64,000 nt of DNA from CAIYQJ01 sp963717255. GTDB taxonomy: Bacteria > Chloroflexota > Limnocylindria > Limnocylindrales > CSP1-4. The stretch lies in contig CAVQVT010000005.1 of the NCBI GenBank assembly GCA_963717255.1, positions 1-64,000 of the forward strand. The letters are read 5' to 3'. The translations under genes were made by a program, and so were the position numbers. A model generated the notes under the pieces. It was not told the DNA's origin. It did no database searches and saw nothing but the letters and a program-made list of their open reading frames with translations. How positions within the stretch are numbered: position 1 is the first letter of the stretch; each line of letters opens with the position of its first letter. Shown in pieces: positions 35,089 to 44,158 of the stretch.

Positions 35089-35325
35089 TCAGCCCCCGCT
35101 CGTCGGAGGGAAGAGGTCGACCCGGTCCGCGTCGGTCACGGTGAGGGTCGGGTCCTCGAGGCGCACGACCTCGCCGTTGAGCCCGCACACGGCGACGTCG
35201 GCCGCCGGCACGCCGATCTCCCGGAGCACCTCGAGCAGAGGCGTCTCGCGGTCGAGGGGCCACTCGAACCGTCCCTTCCTCCCGGGCCCGTAGAAGCCGA
35301 GCTCGCCCCAGAGGTGGACCTTCAC
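35089..35325 (-). CDS. MoaD/ThiS-like sulfur carrier linked to aldehyde oxidoreductase
   Basis: A 78-residue ubiquitin-like protein. It begins VKVHLWGELGFYGPGRKGRF, has the conserved LNGEVV and DRVDLFPPTSGG segments, and ends in the Gly-Gly needed for C-terminal adenylation or thiocarboxylation. It follows the aldehyde:ferredoxin oxidoreductase gene by about 50 bp, where MoaD-like proteins are commonly found and thought to serve tungstopterin synthesis. GTG 35325 is preceded by GGAGG. Confidence 0.85.
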   Translation of the reverse strand: MKVHLWGELGFYGPGRKGRFEWPLDRETPLLEVLREIGVPAADVAVCGLNGEVVRLEDPTLTVTDADRVDLFPPTSGG

Positions 35326-35375
35326 GGGCGCGGCCGCCTCCGGCCGCGGCGCCGCGGAGCCGCGGCGCGGCGGCT

Positions 35376-37286
35376 CTACCCCACCCCGACCAGGTCGGCC
35401 GTCCACTCGATCCCCAGGGCCGCCAGCTTCTCGCGCGTCGGGATCCCGGTCTCGGGGTCCCAGCCCTTCCGGGCGTACAGCCCCGTGATCGCCTCCTCGA
35501 ACGCGGCGCGGTCGATCGACGTCCCGGTCAGCGGGCCGCCCTCAAGAGGGGTGTGCAGGCGGGCGGGCAGCCGGTCGTCGGCGTGCCGGCGGAGGCCCTC
35601 CCGGACGTTGAACATCCGCGCGAGGTTCACCGCGCGCTCGCCGATCTCGAGGAGGTCCTCCACGCCCACGTCCCAGCCCGTCGCCGCGCGCACGGCGGCG
35701 ACCATGTCGTCGGCCTGGATGAACGAGCGCGGCACGACCCCGAAGAAGCAGAAGCCGGTGACCTTCTCGGCGCTGTTCCAGCGCTCGCCCGTGTACCAGA
35801 TCTCGACCTTCTTCGGCCCGAGGTCCAGGACGCCGGTCGGCTCGGTGATGCCGATCCCCATCGCGCCCTTGAACGGCACGGACTCCGGGTTCACGAAGAC
35901 CGGGTCGTGGAATGCGACGAGATGGTCGGCGCCGGCCTCGTTCGTCGCGTAGCCGAGCGCCACGCCCACCTTCCCGCGTGGCTCGTGCATCGCGAGCTCC
36001 AGGCCCTTGACCTGCATCGCCCAGTCGAGCGACTCCCCGCCGATCTGCTCGGCCAGCCGGCGCGAACCGAGCGCCAGGAGGGCGCCCACGCCCTCCCGGT
36101 CGGCGATGAGCGGGATCGCCTCGAGCAGCGCCTCGCCGTTCCCGAACCGCAGGTCCGTCCCCTGGAGCTCGTCCTCCATCATGAGGCCGTGCTCGACGCA
36201 CTCCATGACGAACGCGACCGTCCCGGCCGTGGAGATGACGTCGAGGCCAAGCTCGTTGCAGAGCTCGTTCGCCTTCGCGATCAGCTCGATGTCGAAGATC
36301 GCGCAGTTCGACCCGAAGCCTGCGATCGCCTCGTACTCGGGGCCGTCGTACGTGTCCGTGACCCGGTATCGCTGCCCCTCGAACGCGGTCTCCGGCTTGC
36401 AGCGGACGGCGCACGCGTAGCACGTGCGGGTGGCGCTCCGGATCGCCTCGTAGGCGGCGAAGCCGATCCCCTCGACGTCCTCGAACGAGCCCTGGCGGAA
36501 GTTGCGGGTGGGCAGGATCCCGGCGGCGTTGAGGCCGTCCGTGAGCCCCGGCGTCCCCTTCGTCCGGAGGTCCCAGCTCTGCGGGTGCTCGGTCACCTGC
36601 TGCGACAGGCGTTTGCCGAGCGCCTGGAGGGCGTCGGGGTCGTGCGCGAGCTCCAGGTAGCGGTGCGACCCCTTCACGGCGATCGCACGGAGGTTCTTCG
36701 ACCCCATGACCGCGCCCATCCCGGTGCGCCCGTTGTAGTGGCGCAGGTCGTTCATGAGCATCGCGTACGGGACGAGGTTCTCGCCCGCCCGGCCGATCTG
36801 GAGGACCCGGGCGTTCTTCTCGCCGACCTGCTCGCGGATCGCGGCCTGGACGGACGGCGGGTCCTGGCCCCAGAAGGCGCGACCGTCGCGCAGCTCGGCG
36901 GCCCCATCCTTCACCCAGAGCCAGACGGGCTCGGGCGATCGACCGGTGAGGATGATCGCGTCGAAGCCGGCCATCTTCAGCTCGGGGCCCCAGTAGCCCC
37001 CGGCCTCCGATTCGCCGAAGGCGCCCGTGAGCGGCGAGCGGGCGATCGCGTTGAAGCGGGTGGCGGTGGAGACGGGGGCGCCGGTGAGCAGGCCGGTCGC
37101 GAGCACGAGGACGTTGTCCGGTCCGAGCGGATCCGCACCTGCCGGCATCTCGCGCAGGAGGTGGTAGGCGGCGAGAGCCTTCCCGCCCGGGTAGCGCCGG
37201 TAGAACTCCTCGTCGAATGTCTCCACGGACGTCGTGCCGCGGGTGAGGTCGACCCGGAGGATCGTCCCGTTGCTCCCGAAGCCCAT
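35376..37286 (-). CDS. aor: aldehyde:ferredoxin oxidoreductase (tungsten enzyme)
   Basis: A 636-residue AOR-family tungstopterin enzyme, expected to oxidise aldehydes to carboxylates with ferredoxin as acceptor. The N-terminus GFGSNGTILRVDLTRG and YPGGKALAAYHLL match the family. The pterin-binding region includes GPDNVLVLATG and RTGMGAVMGSKNLRAIAVKG. The [4Fe-4S] motif is CYACAVRC near residue 289, with the distant fourth ligand probably in GFCFFG. The frame is intact and of normal length. A MoaD-like gene lies downstream and a tungstate importer upstream on the same strand, making a complete tungsten module. Confidence 0.93.
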   Translation of the reverse strand: MGFGSNGTILRVDLTRGTTSVETFDEEFYRRYPGGKALAAYHLLREMPAGADPLGPDNVLVLATGLLTGAPVSTATRFNAIARSPLTGAFGESEAGGYWGPELKMAGFDAIILTGRSPEPVWLWVKDGAAELRDGRAFWGQDPPSVQAAIREQVGEKNARVLQIGRAGENLVPYAMLMNDLRHYNGRTGMGAVMGSKNLRAIAVKGSHRYLELAHDPDALQALGKRLSQQVTEHPQSWDLRTKGTPGLTDGLNAAGILPTRNFRQGSFEDVEGIGFAAYEAIRSATRTCYACAVRCKPETAFEGQRYRVTDTYDGPEYEAIAGFGSNCAIFDIELIAKANELCNELGLDVISTAGTVAFVMECVEHGLMMEDELQGTDLRFGNGEALLEAIPLIADREGVGALLALGSRRLAEQIGGESLDWAMQVKGLELAMHEPRGKVGVALGYATNEAGADHLVAFHDPVFVNPESVPFKGAMGIGITEPTGVLDLGPKKVEIWYTGERWNSAEKVTGFCFFGVVPRSFIQADDMVAAVRAATGWDVGVEDLLEIGERAVNLARMFNVREGLRRHADDRLPARLHTPLEGGPLTGTSIDRAAFEEAITGLYARKGWDPETGIPTREKLAALGIEWTADLVGVG

Positions 37287-37337
37287 CGCGCACCTCCCTC
37301 GTCGCCGGGCGCGTGGCCGCGCCGGAGGACCGCAGGG

Positions 37338-38293
37338 CTACATCATCGCGCGGCGCGGCGGGCCGGCGTCCGCCGAGGGCTGCCGCGGCAGGAGACGCAC
37401 CTCCCGCAGGAGGGCCTCGGCCGCCGCATCGCCGTCCGGCTCGGCACGACCGCCGACGTCCAGGACCACGAGGCCGTCCCTCGCGGCCACGATGCGGCCA
37501 CGGATCCGGGCCTCGAGCGCCCACGAACGCAGCGACATCGGCGTCGGCGGGATCCGTCAGGACCCGGCCCGGCACGTCGCACTGGCGGATCCGGCCGTCG
37601 AGGAGGACCGCGAGCCGGTCGCCGAGGCGGACGGCCTCGTCGAGGTCGTGGGTCACGAGGACGCACGTGCCCGGCGTCCCGGCCCGCAGCCGTGCGAAGT
37701 CGTCCACCAGGGCGACGCGGGTGGTGGAGTCCACCGAGGCGAACGGCTCGTCGAGGAGGAGCAGCTCCGGCTCGAGGACGAAGGCGCGGGCCAGGCTCGC
37801 GCGCTGCGCCTCGCCGGACGACAGCTGCGCGGCGGGCCGGTCCGCCAGGTGGGCGATCCCCAGCCGCTCGAGCCAGGCGTCGGCACGTCGGCCGGCCTCG
37901 GCGGCGGGGACGCCACGGAACCGGAGGCCGGCCGCGACGTTGGACCGGACGCTGGTCGAGAGGAGGAGCGGGGCGGGGAGGACGAGGCCGATCCGCCGGC
38001 GGTACGCCAGGTCGCCGCCGGGAGGGATCGGGTCGCCGTGGAAGGCCAGGTCGCCGCGCTCGCGGCGGAGGAGCCCGGCGAGCGCGAGGATCAGCGTGCT
38101 CTTCCCGGCGCCGTTGGGCCCGACGACCGCGAGGGTCTCGCCCTCGACGGACGGCGAGGTCGTCCACCTCGAGGACGCGGCGCCCGGCCCGTGTGAGGAC
38201 GAGGTCGCGGACGCGGACGACGTCGGGGGAGGAGGCGGTGGGGGTCGTCGGCGTGCGCGCGCCGGCGTCGAGGGCCTGGCTGCCGCCGCTCAT
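37338..38293 (-). CDS. tupC: tungstate ABC transporter ATPase TupC-like, two frameshifts
   Basis: The ATP-binding subunit of the tungstate importer, interrupted by two extra bases. Frame 1 (from ATG 38293, overlapping the permease stop) encodes VRVRDLVLTRAGRRVLEVDD; after about 38148 the Walker A (GPNGAGKST), signature (LSSGEAQRASLARA), Walker B (LLLLDEPF) and His-switch (VTHDLDEA) continue in a second frame; after about 37517 a third frame holds a TOBE-like end (RIRGRIVAARDGLVVLDVG). The sequence is conserved on both sides of each shift, so the shifts are recent or are sequence errors. Length restored is about 317 residues. Confidence 0.8.
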
Positions 38294-38939
38294 CGGCGCT
38301 GGCCCCGCTGCTGGGCCCAGGTCAGGACCCCGTTCACGACGAAGGCCAGGCAGAGGAGCACCAGCCCCAGCACGATCGCCGCCCCGAACGCGCCCCGGCC
38401 GGTCTCCAGGACGATCGCCGTGGTGAGCACACGAGTCTGGCCCGCGATGTTCCCGCCGACCATCATCGCCGCGCCCACCTCGGAGATCACGCTGCCGAAC
38501 GCCGCCATGACCGCGGCGAGCAGCGGGAGACGCGCCTCGCGCCAGAGCCAGCGGGTCGTCTGCCAGCGCGAGGCCCCGAGGCCGAGCAGCTGCGTCTCCA
38601 GCCGCGGGTCGAGCGAACCGAGCGCGGCGTAGGTGAGGCCGATCACCACGGGCGTCGCGATGACGACCTCGGCGATGACCATCGCGGCCGGCGTGTACAT
38701 CAGGCCGAGCCCGCCGAGGACGCCGCTGCGCCAGAGCAGGAGTGCCACCGCCAGACCGGCGAGGACCGGCGGGAGGGCCATCCCCGTGTTCACGACGCTC
38801 AGGACCACGCCGCGCGACCGGAAGCGGCGGACGGCAAGCCACGTCCCGATCGGCACGCCGATGACAGGCTGACGCCCGTCGCGGCCCCCGACACGGCGAG
38901 GGAGAGCGCCGTGATGCCGGCGATCCCGGTCAGGTCCAC
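38290..38939 (-). CDS. tupB: tungstate ABC transporter permease TupB-like, frameshifted
   Basis: A permease of the TupB/ModB type with about five helices. From GTG 38939 the first 25 codons give VDLTGIAGITALSLAVSG in one frame; a base is missing near 38865, after which VIGVPIGTWLAVRRF continues in another frame to the end. The cytoplasmic EAA-like loop that contacts the ATPase is ETQLLGLGASRWQTTRWL. The restored length is about 216 residues, normal for TupB. It overlaps the ATPase gene by ATGA and follows the binding-protein gene. Confidence 0.8.
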
Positions 38940-38985
38940 CGTCGCGCGACCTCACGCGCCGGTGGCGGGGCCCCTGTCGCCGGGC

Positions 38986-39982
38986 TCACGGCCAGGTGAG
39001 CGTGTCCTCCGCCTTCCCGGCGTCCGGGATGAAGAGCGGATGGCCGGACGCGTCCAGGCCGAACGACCCGATGATCCCCTGCCCCTCCGGACCGAGGATA
39101 TAGGCGGCGAACGCCTTCGCCCCGTCCGCGTTCACCTTCGGGAACGTCGCAGGGTTCACGCCGATGACGTGGTAGATGTTCAGGAGGCCGGGGTCGCCCT
39201 GGACGACCACCTTCAGGTCGAGCTGGTCCTGCAGGGCGCCCCATGTCGCGCTGTCGGTCAGCGTGTAGGCGCCCTTCTCCGACGCGATCCTGGAGCGTCG
39301 CACCCATCCCCTGGCCGGTCTGGAGGTACGCGTCACCGGACGGCTTCACGCCGAGCTTGTCCCAGTAGCCGAGCTCCTTCTTCTCGGTGCCGGAGCCGTC
39401 GCCGCGCGAGACGAAGGTCGCGCCGGAGTCGACGATCTTCTGGAGCGCGTCCGCTGCCGACGTCATGCCCGCGATCCCCGCCGGGTCACTCTTCGGGCCG
39501 ACGATGAGGAACGTGTTGTGCATGACGAGCTCGCGGTCCACGCCGTTGCCGGCCGCCATGAACTCCTTCTCCGCGGCGGGCGAGTGCACCAGCAGGACGT
39601 CCGCGTCGCCCTTCGCGCCCATCTCCATCGCCTGACCACTGCCGACGGCGACGGTCTTCACCGTGTAGCCGGTGGCGTCCTGGAACGCCGGGACGAGGAC
39701 GTCGAGGAGGCCGGAGTCCTGGGTGGAGGTCGTCGTGGCGAGGATGATGTCCTTCGAGCCGGCGATGCTCGGCGCGGCCGACGGCGCCTCGGTCGGCGCA
39801 GGGGTCGCCGGAACGGCGGTGGCCGGCGCCGCGGTGACGGGCGCTGAGGCCTGCTCCGTGGGGACCGCGGTCGGCGCCGGGGACGCGGCCGTCGAGCAGG
39901 CTGCCACGAGCAGCGCGGCAGCCGCGATCCCTGCGATCAGGGTGGCAGCGCGACGCCGGTGGCCGATTCCGCGGTCGTTCAT
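38986..39982 (-). CDS. tupA: tungstate-binding lipoprotein TupA-like, frameshifted
   Basis: The periplasmic or surface binding protein of the tungstate importer. The signal peptide ends in the lipobox LVAAC, followed by an Ala/Pro/Thr-rich linker. The first domain begins ILATTTSTQDSGLLD, the oxyanion-binding TTTST motif characteristic of TupA. An extra base near 39290 shifts the frame after MGATLQ; the rest (IASEKGAYTLTDSATW to the end) continues in the second frame. Restored length is about 331 residues. ATG 39982 is preceded by AGAGGACGAGAGG. The gene is divergent from the MerR-TOBE regulator. Confidence 0.85.
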
Positions 39983-40029
39983 CCTCTCGTCCTCTCTGCT
40001 GACGGTGAGTCTGGTCGTCGGGTCCATGA

Positions 40030-40043
40030 TAGATAGACATCTA
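40030..40043. promoter_or_regulatory. inverted repeat in tupA / regulator intergenic region
   Basis: TAGAT-AGAC-ATCTA lies midway in the 88-bp gap between divergent tupA and the MerR-TOBE gene, in one of the few AT-rich spots nearby. It is a plausible operator for the regulator or an overlapping -10 element for tupA. Confidence 0.5.
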
Positions 40044-40056
40044 GGGCTCCGCGCAG

Positions 40057-40062
40057 GATACT
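40057..40062 (+). promoter_or_regulatory. -10 box for MerR-TOBE regulator
   Basis: GATACT is followed by eight bases and the ATG at 40071, again the spacing of a leaderless transcript. Confidence 0.4.
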
Positions 40063-40070
40063 CCCTCGGT

Positions 40071-40556
40071 ATGAGACGATCCTCCGAACCCGCGCCGGTC
40101 CGCCTCCGCGTCGGCCAGGCGGCGGAGATGCTCGGCGTCTCGGTCGAGACGCTCCGGCGATGGGAGTCCGACGGTCGCCTCCGCATGGAGCGATCGGAGG
40201 GGGGTCAGCGCCTCGTGTCGCTGGAGGAGGTCACCAGCCTCCTCCGCGAGCGCCGCCGCGAGAGCGTCGACCGCCCGATCGTCGCCCAGTCGGCGCGCAA
40301 CCGGTTCTCCGGCATCGTCTCGCGGATCGACCGCGACGCGATCGTGGCCGTCGTCGAGGTGATCGCCGGCCCGCATCGCCTGGTGAGCCTCATGACCGCC
40401 GAGGCGGTGGACGACATGGGCATCGAGGTCGGGAGCGAGGTCGTCTGCGCCGTCAAGGCGACGAACGTGGTCGTCGAGGTCCCGGCGGGGACGATGTCGA
40501 GGACCGTCGACGAGAGCGCCGCGGAGCCGGGAGGGACGAAGGGCGGGGGACGGTAG
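40071..40556 (+). CDS. MerR-type regulator with TOBE (oxyanion-binding) domain
   Basis: A 161-residue two-domain regulator. Residues about 10-60 form a MerR/excisionase-type helix-turn-helix (RVGQAAEMLGVSVETLRRWE, then LVSLEEVTSLL). Residues about 75-140 are a TOBE/Mop domain (ARNRFSGIVSRIDRDAIVAVVEV, ending VCAVKATNVVVEV), which binds molybdate or tungstate. Divergence from tupA and the inverted repeat between them indicate that it senses tungstate and controls importer synthesis. This compact HTH-TOBE form differs from the classic ModE dimer. The ATG at 40071 follows a -10 box. Confidence 0.88.
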   Translation: MRRSSEPAPVRLRVGQAAEMLGVSVETLRRWESDGRLRMERSEGGQRLVSLEEVTSLLRERRRESVDRPIVAQSARNRFSGIVSRIDRDAIVAVVEVIAGPHRLVSLMTAEAVDDMGIEVGSEVVCAVKATNVVVEVPAGTMSRTVDESAAEPGGTKGGGR

Positions 40557-40625
40557 GGCGCGTCGCCCTGGCGTCACCCACAGCCCGGGCCAAGCGTCGC
40601 TCGCGGCCCGGGGCCACCCTGCCGC

Positions 40626-40677
40626 GGCGGCCCGTCACATCGCCGCGGCGAGGCGGCCCGTCACATCGCCGCGGCGA
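40626..40677. repeat. 26-bp perfect tandem duplication at gene end
   Basis: GGCGGCCCGTCACATCGCCG begins each of two identical adjacent 26-bp units. The right unit contains the stop codon and last codons of the iron alcohol dehydrogenase; the left unit repeats them just past the stop. Confidence 0.9.
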
Positions 40678-41939
40678 GTACCGCTGCGACCTCGTCATCC
40701 GTGAGCAGCACGGGGTTCGTCTTCATGCTGCCGCCGCGCGAGCCCTCGACGATCGCCGGGACCGTCGCGTCCGTGACGCCGTACGCGGCCAGCCCGGGGA
40801 TCCCCAGGTTCGTCGTCCATCGCGCCAGGAGGTCCACGAGCGCTTCGCGCGCCGCGGCATCGTGGAGGCCGGGATCCGAGGCGAGGACGCGCCCGGCCTC
40901 CGCGTACCTGGCGAGCCCAGGCCCCTCCGCATCGCGCTCGGCCAGCGCAGCGATGTTCACGACGGTCGCCGGCGCGAGGACCGCACCACACGCCACGCCG
41001 TGCGGGATCGGCAGCGCGGCGCCGAGCGGCGCGGCGAGCCCGTGGACCGCGCCGAGCCCGGCGTGCGCGAGGCAGATCCCCGACGCGAGCGCCGCGAACG
41101 CCATCCGTTCGCGGAGCATCGCCGTCGCGTCGCCGCGTCCGGGGCCGGCCGCGTGCCACGGGAGGAGGGCATCGCGAGCGGCCGTCAGCCCCGCGAGCGC
41201 CAGCGCGTCCGTCATGGGACCAGCACCCGTCGAGACGTACGCCTCGAGCAGCTGCGTCACGGCGTCCATCCCGTCCGCCGCCACGAGCGGACGAGCGCAC
41301 GTGTCCAGCAGGTCGGGGTCCACCACCGCCACGGCGGCCACGAGGCGGTCGTCGCGGAACGAGCGCTTGAAGCCACCCGGGCCGCGCTCGGAGATCACCG
41401 CGTTCTTCGTCGCCTCGCTGCCGGTCCCGGCGGTCGTGGGCACGGCGACGAACGGGACCGCCGGGCCCTCGTACGGGAGCCCGCGGCCGACGATCTCGAG
41501 ATGGTCCATGACGGAGCGTCCGGTGCGGAGCATCCCGGAGACGGCCTTCGCGGCGTCGAGGACGCTCCCGCCGCCGATCCCGACGACGACGTCGATCCCG
41601 TCGGGAGCGAACCGCGCGACGGCACCGTCCACCAGGCGCGGCGACGGCTCCCCGCAGACGGTCATCTCGCGCGTCTCGACACCCGCGTCGGCCAGTCCGG
41701 CGAGCAGGGCACCCCACGCAGGCGTCGCGCGGAACGACCGGGCGCCGGTGACGAGGAGCGCCCGACGGCCGTGGCCGGCCACGATCACGGGGAGTCGCGC
41801 CGACCCGCCCCCGGCCGAACTCGATGGCCGGGAGCCTCCCGAGCGTGAACGCCCCGACCCACGGGGCGTCTGGGCCCCCGGCCCACGGGGCGTCTGGGCC
41901 CCCGACCCGCGGGGTGCCCGGGGCGGGATCCCCCTCCAT
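40661..41939 (-). CDS. iron-containing alcohol dehydrogenase / maleylacetate reductase-like, frameshifted
   Basis: A group III alcohol dehydrogenase-family enzyme. The family start FTLGRLPAIEFGRGR lies in one frame; an extra G near 41803-41812 shifts it, and SARLPVIVAGHGRRALLVTG and the rest follow in another. NAD binding is indicated by DVVVGIGGGSVLDAAKA and VPTTAGTGSEATKN, and the metal site by DGMDAVTQLLEAY and HGLAAPLG with HGVACG. ATG 41939 starts two bases after the ABM monooxygenase stop. The N-terminus contains an unusual eight-residue repeat (GGPDAPW). Restored length is about 425. Whether it acts on alcohols or on maleylacetate is open. Confidence 0.8.
41858..41905. repeat. 24-bp tandem repeat coding for GGPDAPW repeats
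   Basis: Two 24-bp units beginning CCCACGGGGCGTCTGGGCCC, followed by a degenerate third, lie in frame at the 5' end of the iron alcohol dehydrogenase gene and give repeats of eight residues. Confidence 0.85.
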
Positions 41940-41941
41940 CG

Positions 41942-42280
41942 TCAGAACCCGCCCCCCGCCTCACCGCCCGGCCCGGGTGCGGCCAGCGGCCCCAGCACGA
42001 CGGCGTCGAACGGCTCGCCTCGCCGCGGCTCCGCCATCCAGCCGGCCACCGTCTCGCGCCACGCGAGGTAGTGCGGCGTCTCCTTGTGCGCGGCCGCGTC
42101 CTCGGCCGTCCGGTAGGCCTCGTAGATGACGAACCGCGTCGGGTCGTCCGGCGAACGGAGCAGGTCGAAGCGCAGCGCGCCGGGCTCGCGGGCCGACGCG
42201 GCCTGGTTCGCCTCGCTTGCCGCGAGGAACTCGTCGAGATGGGCGGGGTCCACGCGGACGTGGACGAGGGTCACGTGCAT
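41942..42280 (-). CDS. putative quinol monooxygenase (ABM domain)
   Basis: A 112-residue antibiotic-biosynthesis-monooxygenase-type protein (YgiN/LsrG-like ferredoxin fold). The start MHVTLVHVRVDPAHLDEFL, then EPGALRFDLLRSPDDPTRFVIYEAY, and HKETPHYLAWRETVAGWM are the three standard family blocks; the conserved His is in that last block. The C-terminal 20 residues are Pro/Gly-rich. It is followed by the iron alcohol dehydrogenase at two bases distance, suggesting a short pathway acting on an aromatic or quinone-like compound. Confidence 0.85.
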   Translation of the reverse strand: MHVTLVHVRVDPAHLDEFLAASEANQAASAREPGALRFDLLRSPDDPTRFVIYEAYRTAEDAAAHKETPHYLAWRETVAGWMAEPRRGEPFDAVVLGPLAAPGPGGEAGGGF

Positions 42281-42367
42281 CGGCCGCTCCTTCGTGCCGT
42301 CATCGGCCCCCGGAGCGTACCGCGGCGCGCCGGTCCCCGGGCGGAGTGTCCGCCTGGGCGCCCGTGC

Positions 42368-43174
42368 TCAGCCGAGGAGGTCGCGCCGGCGCCAGACGAG
42401 GAGCGAGCCCAGCCAGGCGAGCCCCGCCACGAGCCCGAAGACCAGGGGTCCGCCGGCCTCCACGCGGCCCTCGTCGATCACCGCCGCCGTGTCGAACCAG
42501 GCGAAGGCGGTCAGGTACCGCATCCAGTCGAGCGACGGCTCGATCGCGACGACGACGCTCACGAGGTACATCGCGATGAGGATCCCGGCGACGAGCCCGC
42601 CCGTCAGGCCGCGGCTGAGGGTGAGGGCACCGACGAGGGTCGCCACCGCGGCGATCGCACAGCCGTAGACCCAGGTGTCGAACCCGGCGAGCACGAAGGG
42701 CACGGCCTCGAACCCGGCCCCGACGACCGGGCCGACGAGGAGGAACCCACAGACCGTCCCGATCGCGAGGATCCCCATGGCGATGACCTGGACGACGATC
42801 GCGACGAGCATCTGGCGAGTCCGCGAGAGCGGTGTCGCGAGCGAGATCGCCGCCCACCCGCGGTCCACGTCGACCGCGGTCGTCCGCGTCGCGAGGAAGA
42901 TGGCCCCGATCGCCCCGACGACGGGGAAGAACTCACCGACGTAGATCGCGAAGAAGCCGCCCGGGTCGGTGAGGCCGAAGCCCCCCTCCATCCCGAAGGC
43001 AGCGAGCATCTCCTTCGGCCAGATCTCGAGGATCTGCTGCATCATCGCGGCGTTCTCGCGCATGCTGGGATAGAAGGCCGCCATCGTGGCGCCGTACAGC
43101 AGCAGCGTGGCGGTGAGCCAGCCGACGAGCGCGCGGCTGCGACGCAGCTCCAGGCGCAGCAGGCTGCGGGTCAT
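42368..43174 (-). CDS. ABC-2 type transporter permease
   Basis: A 268-residue permease with six predicted membrane helices (first helix ALVGWLTATLLLYGATMAAFY, last ending LVAGLAWLGSLLVW) and the ABC-2 layout. The segment GWAAISLATPLSRTRQMLVAIV between helices is typical of ABC-2 exporters. It overlaps its ATPase gene by ATGA. It forms the tail of the long minus-strand array that begins with the polyamine-type importer. Confidence 0.85.
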   Translation of the reverse strand: MTRSLLRLELRRSRALVGWLTATLLLYGATMAAFYPSMRENAAMMQQILEIWPKEMLAAFGMEGGFGLTDPGGFFAIYVGEFFPVVGAIGAIFLATRTTAVDVDRGWAAISLATPLSRTRQMLVAIVVQVIAMGILAIGTVCGFLLVGPVVGAGFEAVPFVLAGFDTWVYGCAIAAVATLVGALTLSRGLTGGLVAGILIAMYLVSVVVAIEPSLDWMRYLTAFAWFDTAAVIDEGRVEAGGPLVFGLVAGLAWLGSLLVWRRRDLLG

Positions 43175-44136
43175 CGCGCGACCCCTCCGCCGTCCGGCGG
43201 CGGACCGGCGGCGGCCCCGTCCTCAGCCGGAGCCGGCGGGTCCTCGGCGCCGGAGATGCGGGCGTCGTAGTAGCTCAGGAAGATGTCCTCGATGTCCGGC
43301 GTGGTGATCGACACGTCGACCACCCGGAGCGAGGCGATGCGCCGCAGGAGCGGGTTCACGTCCCCCTGTGCCATGAGGTGGACCTCGCGATCCGTCGCCG
43401 CGAGGACCTGGACGTTCGGCACGTCGAAGGTCCCCGCCGGCGCGGGCGCGTCGAGGAGCAGGTTCACCGACCGGGCGTGGGATGCGAGGAGCGTCGCGAC
43501 CGACGTGACCTCGCGGAGGCGGCCCTCGCGGACGATCCCGACGCGGTCGCAGGCGCGCTCGACCTCGGTGAGGTTGTGCGACGAGAGGAAGACGGTCCGG
43601 CCGGCCGCGCGCGCCTCGGCCACGAGGCCGAGGAACTCGCGCTGCATGAGCGGGTCGAGGCCGCTGGAGGGCTCATCCATCACGAGGAGCGGCTCCTCGC
43701 CCATGAAGGCGTCCACGACGGCCACCTTCTGCCGGTTGCCGCGCGACAGCTTCCGAAGCTGGACGGACGGGTCGAGCTCGAGCCGCTCCGCGATGGGCAG
43801 CCACGCGTCGGGGGCCATGGCCCGCAGCCGGGACAGGTGGCGGAACAGCTCCGAGGCCGTGAGCTCGCCGAGGTAGCCGGGATCGCTCCCAACGGACGCC
43901 ATCCGGCGGTGGACAGCCACGGCGTCCGCCCACGCGTCCCGGCCGAAGACCAGCGCGCGACCGGCGGTCGGCCGGACGATGCCTGCGAGGCACCGGATCG
44001 TCGTGGTCTTCCCGGCCCCGTTCGGGCCGAGGAAGCCGAACACCTCGCCCGCGCGGACCTCGACGTCGACGTCGACGATCCCGCGGCGCCGGCCGTACGA
44101 CTTCGTCAGCCCGACGAGCTCGATCGGGGCGGTCAT
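43171..44136 (-). CDS. ABC transporter ATP-binding protein (ABC-2 exporter)
   Basis: A 321-residue ATPase of the CcmA/drug-export type. Walker A GPNGAGKTT near residue 40, signature LSRGNRQKVAVVDAFM, Walker B LLVMDEPSSGLDP and the His-switch SSHNLTEVE are present, with about 80 extra C-terminal residues that end in a Pro/Gly-rich tail. It probably powers the permease encoded downstream. The start lies 22 bp after the corrinoid-protein stop, so the exporter may be transcribed with the methyltransferase array; whether it exports a metabolite or merely hitch-hikes is unknown. Confidence 0.9.
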   Translation of the reverse strand: MTAPIELVGLTKSYGRRRGIVDVDVEVRAGEVFGFLGPNGAGKTTTIRCLAGIVRPTAGRALVFGRDAWADAVAVHRRMASVGSDPGYLGELTASELFRHLSRLRAMAPDAWLPIAERLELDPSVQLRKLSRGNRQKVAVVDAFMGEEPLLVMDEPSSGLDPLMQREFLGLVAEARAAGRTVFLSSHNLTEVERACDRVGIVREGRLREVTSVATLLASHARSVNLLLDAPAPAGTFDVPNVQVLAATDREVHLMAQGDVNPLLRRIASLRVVDVSITTPDIEDIFLSYYDARISGAEDPPAPAEDGAAAGPPPDGGGVAR

Positions 44137-44158
44137 GGGCGCAGCGCCCGGTTCCGGG

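Noticed and set aside
34373..35263. Minus-strand open frame in the gene desert as a real 296-aa protein
   Set aside because: The translation is Arg/Gly/Ala-rich with no domain, like the many shadow frames in this GC-rich DNA.
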